Shown one piece after another: positions 60,045 through 64,000 of a stretch of 64,000 nucleotides of DNA. The position numbers were made by a program, and so were the translations under genes. The notes under the pieces were generated by a model that made no database searches, had not been told where the DNA came from, and saw only the letters and a program-made list of their open reading frames with translations. Numbering within the stretch: the first letter of the stretch is position 1; each line of letters begins with the position of its first letter. Location of the stretch: contig JAODUP010000114.1 in the NCBI GenBank assembly GCA_025642065.1, positions 605,001-669,000 of the forward strand, given 5' to 3'. This DNA is from Paralvinella palmiformis. Lineage: Eukaryota > Annelida > Polychaeta > Terebellida > Alvinellidae.

Positions 60045-63000
60045 AAAATACCTCAGCCAGTGGAAGGAACTTGGAAATAAGGGTAAATAATAATGATATT
60101 TTCCTAATTTGAGTGCAGTATCCTGTTCTACAGGACCACCCATGGTCAATGTGAAAAATATCATAATTTTAAGACTAGTAATGTACAAACAGTTGTAACA
60201 TAACATGATGTATTATAAAATTGGAAGTCAGTATTTTCATAAAGGCAAGTAAGTTTCTTTCAAAGTTAGTGTACAAATCTCTAGTTCACCGCGTTTACAA
60301 TTTATGAGGCTTATTTGTATTTAAGCATTTTTGTGCAGTCAGCTGAAAGCTTATGGTGATGTACTCTCATGTCTGTCTTCAGAACATTGCCTAAATATAT
60401 GTAAATAAATATACCATAAAGATGTGTATACAATTTAAAATGCTTATTAAGGTTAACTTCAAGATCGACTGTAATCCTGAAGAAATGATGGTCAAAAATG
60501 ATGTGAACTAAATCATCAAAACAGTTATGACATTAGAAACTCACAAGGTTGTCATCAGTAGTGTCTTCAATCACACAAAGTTTCTTTTAATAATCAGACA
60601 CAGATGCACATATGCGCACACACATGTGCACACACACAACATGTGCACACACACACAAACACACACACACACAAAGATCATAGGTTTGATTCCGATTCCA
60701 GCAAGAGGTCGAAACTTTTCCAGAGATTAATTTCTTGGCTCACAACATCGTGGGTGGCTATCCACCTTAAATGACGCTGCTGTCTCTACTAAATTATTAA
60801 AAAAATAAAGGGGGACGTTAAAGACCCGCTGAGGACGTAAAATACTCTGGCAGTGACCACCCTCAGGGTATTTCAGCTCCATCTTTCCGTACTGCTCCCT
60901 TGTGAGTGGTGGGGGAGGAGGTTTCTCAACTGCTCCAACATAGAGGCTGTTCTAAATAACTGACAGCCTGGGGATTCTCCCCGAAACACAAAGCAAAAGC
61001 ATCTTCTGATGATAAAATAATCCAAGGACTTGACATACACACATATTCTGTTCTTGTTATCATCATCTAATGTTTTATATAATAGTCACAATTAAACGAC
61101 TCACTAAACCAGACCTTGTCTTCTCCGTGTACAATGCAATGACACCCTCAACCCACTCTGGAGCATGCTGTTTCATTTTCCAATTATTTATTCACATAAT
61201 CCATAGAAATCTACCAGCATGCAACAAGCCGCGTATTTACGGAATATATGAAAACCAGCACCACGCACTTAGTGGACTCGACCTAATAAACTCATCGCTT
61301 TAGGTTTAGCACACCAATCGTAGTAATCAGCCACAGCTCTAGAGGTTTGACATTCTGTCGTTGATTACTTACCACAGAATCGCTGCTGCTGTCCATCTTC
61401 TCTGATTCTGGTGTAATTGACATGGCATAGTTGACTCTTTGCATTTCTTTAGATATATTTCAGCGATGTTTAAAAATGAATTACTCCTCCATTTATTCCA
61501 ACAAATCCTGCAATCTGTCTTCTTCACATCCAGTAGAACAACAAGTTTTAGCCAATAAACAAGAGTCTATTCTATCCATGGAATATTATAATATAAGTGA
61601 TCTGGATAATTCTGAGGGCTGACAGCTGATCTATATGATTCATGAAGATTATAATTTTTAAAACATCAGATGTCCATTATGTTTCTCTTCTTGACATATT
61701 CTTTCCCACGTTCAATGCCTGTGACGTACATTTGCATTCGCCCTATCTGTACTACATTAAACTTAAATAGTTGGTGTACATTAACTCCAGGTCATGCTCT
61801 TTGACATATGCCTAGATGAGGCTGTCACATCACATTGGTCACATCTGCATTTTATTGACTAATTCACTATGCTAGTTAAAGTTCTATGGATGGCGAATAG
61901 TGTAAACATTAAACATCTGTAGGCTTATAAACAGCACCTGTGCACATCAATAAAATCCACTTAAAGTTGGACGTTGCTCCAGTGAAATTATACAATATGC
62001 GAGGCAGTCACTTAAAACACAGCTAAAATAAGTTGGACAAGTCCATCACGTAAGCTGAATACAGAATGATCTTGGTGCCCAATGCCAATCATACAGACAC
62101 TGAGCAGTGTTATCATTTTCTGAAATATTCGCATATGTGTGATGTATCTAAGCCAACAAATGTTGAAATATCTAGGTATTGATTTGATTACTCTTGCAGT
62201 TCAGTAAACATTTCCTTATTTGTTGATTTTATTAGATTAATAACCGTCTTATGAATGATACATAATCTTTGGGTATATAAATGCATGTGAACAACCTAGC
62301 ACTAACACCAAGGAAACATTTATGAAAGGACATAAACAATGATAATTATAAGGACACCAAGTGTAGCAAGAGCATGTGCCCCCCCCCACACACAAATAGA
62401 GAGAGAATTCTTATTTTCTCTGTGCTTAAATTTTAATAGCATATTATTTTATGTATTATAATATTCTATAATGAAAACATTATCACTGTTGTATGTGTGT
62501 GGTATTATTATGACATTATTATTATTATAATTATTGTTATTATTATTCTTATCATTATTATTATTACATGTATTATACTATTCTAAAATGAATACATAAT
62601 CACTGTTGTGTGTATGTAGTTTGAATATGATGTTATTATTATTATTATTATTATTATTATAATTACTACTACTATTATACATATAATAATAATAATAATA
62701 ATAATAATACCGGGTAATAATAATAATAATAATAATACCAGGTAATAATAATAATAATATTATTATTATAATTTTCTGGGGTAAAACTAGTCAGATTTAA
62801 ATAAATTAGTTCAACTAATGAAAATAAATATGGGAACAACTTATTATGAAATTTAATTTGGGCAAAAGCATTGATAATAATAATTAAAGAAATTATCCTT
62901 ATGCTTGATTAGATAAATGATTAGGCATAAATAATTTTTTTATGTTAATTAATAAGCTGTTCCGAGTGGTAACATCTTTCTATTGGCATTTTATGAGTAA

Positions 63001-63852
63001 CATTTAGATCAATATAATATTTATGCTAATGTACTGTGTTATCCTATATATGATCACAGATGTGGATGAGTGATCATCACTCATCAACATCTGAATAAAT
63101 TTCTCAATTCAAATGAATTTTAATCTGTATTCAAACTGTTTCTAAGATCATCATGGTGTGATATACTTATGTTGTACCTGACCTACATTTAACATTGGCT
63201 GTAAAAATACAGTCTCCAATTAGATACTAATAAACAAAAAATCTCTATTTTCCTTGGAAATTTATATGAAGTACAGCTAACCTAAAATATTTGCATAAAT
63301 GCAAATAATAAAATCATTGATAAACTGTATTCATACACACACCATTACACATATGAGGAGTTCATAACTGACCTGTCTCTGCATAATATTATATTTGTAA
63401 AGATGAGGGTAAATTATGTAAACCTCTCCCCAACTGAGATGGAACATTTAGACAGTATCCTGCTGCAGATCTGTAAGTCACAAGATGAATCCCAATCTGA
63501 TCTGTACGTGTATCTCTAGGATAGATCATCTGCTAATCAATTATCTTAGAGAGTAGTCCTGGGGGGGCACTTAAGTACCAATACAAAACAATGCAATTAC
63601 TCTTAATTTTGTTTGCTCACTTGCTCACTCACTCTACTCCACTCCACTATTCTACTTGAAGGGCATCATAAAAAGGTATCAAGGTAAAAACATTCGATTT
63701 TCTTACCTTTTGTATATCTAACTCCAGCTGTAACTGGGTAATCTGGTTAGTTTTACTGTGTAACTCAGAGGTAACACGTTGCAGTTCTAATTGCAGTTTG
63801 TCCAGTTCTGAATGGGCTTCATTTAGTTGGCTATCTTTTTCTGCATTCTTCT
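47813..63852 (-). CDS. long coiled-coil protein gene, 3' part (gene span in window)
   Basis: Ten or eleven minus-strand exons join in consistent phase to about 400 residues that are largely heptad-rich, Leu/Glu/Lys/Gln-dominated coiled coil, ending EVTV at 47813. The order from the N-terminal side is 63707-63852, 58253-58372, 58010-58132, 57684-57761, 55362-55469, 53623-53646, 50376-50533, 49677-49842, 49274-49446, 48123-48239, 47813-47942. The gene continues beyond the right edge. The only non-coiled segment is KLRPADVMLESSVPESDMSW, an acidic/hydrophobic linker. I do not recognise the family; golgin, centrosomal or CCDC-type proteins are all possible. Introns carry SINEs, minisatellites and palindromic repeats. 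A candidate alternative first exon is at 61373-61444. Confidence 0.8.
48123..48239 (-). CDS. coiled-coil gene exon
   Basis: 117 nt, phase 2 in, phase 2 out. DTFNAERAKLSLKRELEWKE to LLLEKRDLLY, then split codon CA. Donor GTAAGT is a full consensus. Acceptor GTATCATAG. Confidence 0.9.
48285..48425 (+). repeat. SINE family S1 3' end, tandem duplicate
   Basis: Two consecutive copies of GGCCCATTTAGCCTATCA, then GTGCACAA.AGT.GCCGTAAAACATCAATCAT with an (ATC)n tail each. Lies in the intron between the exons at 48123-48239 and 49274-49446. Confidence 0.8.
48958..48991. repeat. (TA)n microsatellite
   Basis: About 16 TA units in an intron of the coiled-coil gene. Confidence 0.9.
49274..49446 (-). CDS. 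coiled-coil gene exon
   Basis: 173 nt, phase 0 in, phase 2 out. YDNSEQSRKTLVEKVSFLTK to YNERRNKTKNKLQKA. Acceptor CAACATTTAG, donor GTTTGT (weaker than usual). Confidence 0.9.
49677..49842 (-). CDS. coiled-coil gene exon
   Basis: 166 nt. One base completes the split Arg, then 55 codons: SLAGISSDEINNQLMTTRQH to ETINKQTEFSSKE. Acceptor ATTATACAG, donor GTAAGA. Confidence 0.9.
50376..50533 (-). CDS. coiled-coil gene exon
   Basis: 158 nt, enters phase 0 and leaves in phase 2 (ends AG|GTGAAC). LYALQQELIEAKLKLEYAER to EEVMQLQNQLQEEKFN: strong coiled coil. Acceptor TATTTTCCAG. Confidence 0.9.
50534..53622 (-). other. intron of the coiled-coil gene, no exon recognised
   Basis: AT-rich. Open frames at 51024-51209 and 52995-53189 lack coiled-coil text and consistent splice sites. 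A possible ACCAGGTAATAATAAT repeat piece at 50996-51020 resembles text at 62709-62750. Confidence 0.5.
53623..53646 (-). CDS. candidate 24-nt microexon of the coiled-coil gene
   Basis: Acceptor TACATTACAG and strong donor GTAAGA enclose CTA...ACG, encoding LKAGSDST. Phase 0 on both sides, so it may be included or skipped without frame change. The polypyrimidine tract is weak. Confidence 0.5.
54145..54260. repeat. GTTCATGAAC palindrome cluster 1
   Basis: Repeated TTCATGAA/GAACAGTTCATGAA text with both arms present (e.g. GTTCATGAACAGTTCATGAA at about 54220-54240). Related clusters are at 55610-55830 and 57140-57360. Confidence 0.75.
54292..54385 (+). repeat. SINE family S1 body fragment
   Basis: ATATCTGAAGGGTGTTTCATC, then CATTACCTTCGG and TTTAGCCTATCATGTGCACA, matching the bodies of the S1 copies; the tRNA head is absent. 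Confidence 0.75.
55010..55194 (-). repeat. tRNA-derived SINE, family S1 (full copy, minus)
   Basis: On the minus strand: GGATGCCTCCGTGGTCTAAC with an A box, B-box-like GAGTTTGAATCTT, body CTGAAGGGTGTTTCATC, 3' GCACAAAAGTGGCCATAAAA and a CAATCAAT tail. This is the best-preserved copy. Confidence 0.85.
55362..55469 (-). CDS. coiled-coil gene exon
   Basis: 108 nt, phase 0/0. Acceptor TTTTTTCCAG, donor GTCAGT. THLVLAGAKEELSFIKGERN then GETLIAQTHSDVIENM. Weak coil character. Confidence 0.78.
55543..55591. repeat. (CA)n microsatellite at the edge of palindrome cluster 2
   Basis: Interrupted CA array ending ACACCCTGGCGAAATGAA. The reverse form (ACCAGGGGACACACAC) is at 57367-57398. Confidence 0.85.
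55592..55830. repeat. GTTCATGAAC palindrome cluster 2
   Basis: TTCATGAACCATAATTCATG, GAACAGTTCACC, AAGTTCATGAATGG and more. It begins next to the CA array, as cluster 3 does in the opposite orientation. Confidence 0.8.
55966..56325 (-). repeat. tRNA-derived SINE-like repeat, family S2 (copy 1, minus)
   Basis: On the minus strand the B box GGTTCGATCCC is perfect, followed by AGAGGTCGAAACCTTTCC, AATTAATTTCTCG, and the distal GGGGATTCTCCCC. The second copy is 60685-60995 in the opposite orientation. Open frame 55967-56185 is a shadow of this repeat. Confidence 0.75.
57135..57365. repeat. GTTCATGAAC palindrome cluster 3
   Basis: Contains two near copies of GGACCATTTCATGTTCAAGA (57146 and 57261) and many AACTGTTCATGAAC-type palindromes. 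Next to the CA array at 57375. Confidence 0.85.
57375..57466. repeat. (CA)n and (TA)n microsatellites
   Basis: (CA)n at 57375-57398 and (TA)n at about 57427-57466. Confidence 0.9.
57684..57761 (-). CDS. coiled-coil gene exon
   Basis: 78 nt, phase 0/0. Acceptor TCTGTTACAG, donor GTATGT. NKPEELNKKIVDLEMKNQEL then KNQLDE: coiled coil. Confidence 0.85.
58010..58132 (-). CDS. coiled-coil gene exon with non-helical linker
   Basis: 123 nt, phase 0/0. Acceptor ACTCTTTCAG, donor GTCTGT. LLDALREDVAKLRPADVMLE, then SSVPESDMSWFDKDTKKFLL and Q. Two prolines and the acidic ESDMSWFDKD break the coil; this is the best handle for identifying the family. Confidence 0.87.
58253..58372 (-). CDS. coiled-coil gene exon
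   Basis: 120 nt, phase 0/0. Acceptor AATTATTTAG, donor GTACGT. Encodes TQTECIKEASEKQADSLRDQ and LENALIENKRLKRDIEEKMK, a classic heptad coiled coil. Confidence 0.88.
58484..58712. repeat. 26-bp palindromic minisatellite
   Basis: About nine units of roughly 26 bp with the form TGGTTGGTAGTTTAATTGACCAACC. GACCAAC starts at 58504, 58529, 58555, 58581, 58607, 58635 and 58661 (spacing 25-28). Each unit carries GGTTGG and CCAACC, so it can fold on itself. Lies in the intron between 58253-58372 and the upstream exons. Confidence 0.9.
59612..59660 (+). other. hammerhead-ribozyme-like motif
   Basis: CTGATGA (59618-59624) is followed by a short stem GACT/GGTC, then GAAAC (59640-59644), CGGTC as a possible cleavage triplet GTC, and GTTGC, which can pair with GCAAC just before CTGATGA. 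An extra A between CTGATGA and the stem departs from the consensus, so activity is doubtful. Similar TGATGAAG...GAAAC text ends several retroelements. Confidence 0.35.
60015..60040. repeat. (CA)n microsatellite
   Basis: About 13 CA units. A second, GCACACAC-rich tract lies at 60601-60675. Confidence 0.9.
60685..60995 (+). repeat. tRNA-derived SINE-like repeat, family S2 (copy 2, plus)
   Basis: GGTTTGATTCC (B-box-like), AAGAGGTCGAAACTTTTCC, GATTAATTTCTTGGCTCACA and the distal TGACAGCCTGGGGATTCTCC match 55966-56325 in inverted orientation. Confidence 0.75.
61373..61444 (-). CDS. candidate alternative first exon of the coiled-coil gene
   Basis: From ATG at 61442-61444, 24 codons encode MQRVNYAMSITPESEKMDSS followed by SDSV, and end at GTAAGT in phase 0, which fits the next exon. 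An in-frame TGA lies 18 nt upstream, so it cannot be read through as an ordinary internal exon in this frame. An acceptor TAAAG at 61447-61448 would enter in the wrong phase after 63707. It therefore looks like a first coding exon from an internal promoter. Gaa before ATG gives a G at -3. No recognised motif. Confidence 0.55.
61445..63706 (-). other. intron / putative internal promoter region of the coiled-coil gene
   Basis: AT-rich with (ATT)n and (AAT)n arrays at 62516-62575 and 62634-62770. No exon recognised. It would include the promoter of the candidate alternative first exon at 61373-61444. Confidence 0.45.
62634..62770. repeat. (ATT)n / (AAT)n inverted microsatellite
   Basis: An (ATT)n run is followed by (AAT)n arrays interrupted by ATACCGGGTAAT and ATACCAGGTAAT, then ATTATT again. 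The complementary arrays can fold into one hairpin. Confidence 0.85.
63707..63852 (-). CDS. coiled-coil gene exon (upstream-most in window)
   Basis: 146 nt. Acceptor CATTCATCAG before 63852, donor GTAAG after 63707. Encodes EKNAEKDSQLNEAHSELDKL and on to LQLELDIQK, a clear heptad coiled coil. Phase 1 in, phase 0 out. The upstream exon is outside the window. Confidence 0.85.
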
Positions 63853-63956
63853 CTGATGAATGACAATTAAACACCAAAATATAAATAACATTCATAAGAC
63901 TGGCTCACATAGGGTTTGATAAGGTATAAATGTGTGCTTGTGTGTGTTTTGATTCA

Positions 63957-63960
<4 letters not shown>

Positions 63961-63988
<28 letters not shown>
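63961..63988. repeat. (TA)n microsatellite near the right edge
   Basis: About 14 TA units. Sequence ends at 64000. Confidence 0.9.
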
Positions 63989-63990
<2 letters not shown>

Positions 63991-64000
63991 TGTGTGGTGT

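Noticed and set aside
60601..60675. CRISPR-like array in the CA-rich region
   Set aside because: It is a CA microsatellite with GTG interruptions; there are no distinct spacers, and the genome is eukaryotic.

Overview
The window is eukaryotic and reads as an AT-rich invertebrate nuclear genome. Exons are short and bounded by GT/AG splice sites, introns are long, and microsatellites, tRNA-derived SINE-like repeats and decayed transposons are abundant. The PDZRN3-type gene, an intronless Golgi-type glycosyltransferase and the repeat types together suggest a lophotrochozoan, most likely a mollusc (gastropod-like). That assignment is inference; nothing here is species-diagnostic.

Layout. (1) 1-9.86 kb, + strand: the 3' end of a PDZRN3/4 (LNX3-like) E3 ligase gene. 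It has a 123-bp penultimate exon (3358-3480), a 2.5-kb intron, a 1.76-kb terminal exon (6006-7763) and a ~2-kb 3' UTR. A CpG-rich block lies upstream of the penultimate exon. (2) 9.9-22.6 kb: no host gene seen. The region holds a duplicated repeat block, one copy of which carries a near-perfect 433-435 bp inverted repeat, plus several L2/CR1-like LINE remnants. (3) 22.66-23.75 kb, - strand: an apparently intact type II membrane glycosyltransferase-like ORF. (4) 24-34 kb: dense transposon territory. It contains a three-level nest of DNA transposons (26.87-29.67 kb), a LINE endonuclease fragment, L2-like LINE 3' ends and a LINE ORF1 fragment. (5) 34-46 kb: a P2X7-ballast-like fragment, an AACGTTA minisatellite, a LINE with a damaged reverse transcriptase, a 144-bp direct duplication, and a complete but internally deleted Ty3/gypsy LTR element with LTRs, TSD, PBS and PPT all visible (43865-46000). 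(6) 47.8-64 kb, - strand: the 3' part of a long coiled-coil protein gene. At least ten exons are phase-consistent, the stop codon is at 47813-47815, the gene runs off the right edge, and there is a candidate alternative first exon.

No functional system links the genes. They are three independent host loci separated by repeats. The most unusual structures are the foldback repeat, the nested transposons whose termini are built from repeated GGACA-headed motifs, the internally deleted gypsy element, and a hammerhead-like motif at 59.6 kb. Exon boundaries were read by eye from splice motifs and phase; no alignments or searches were run.
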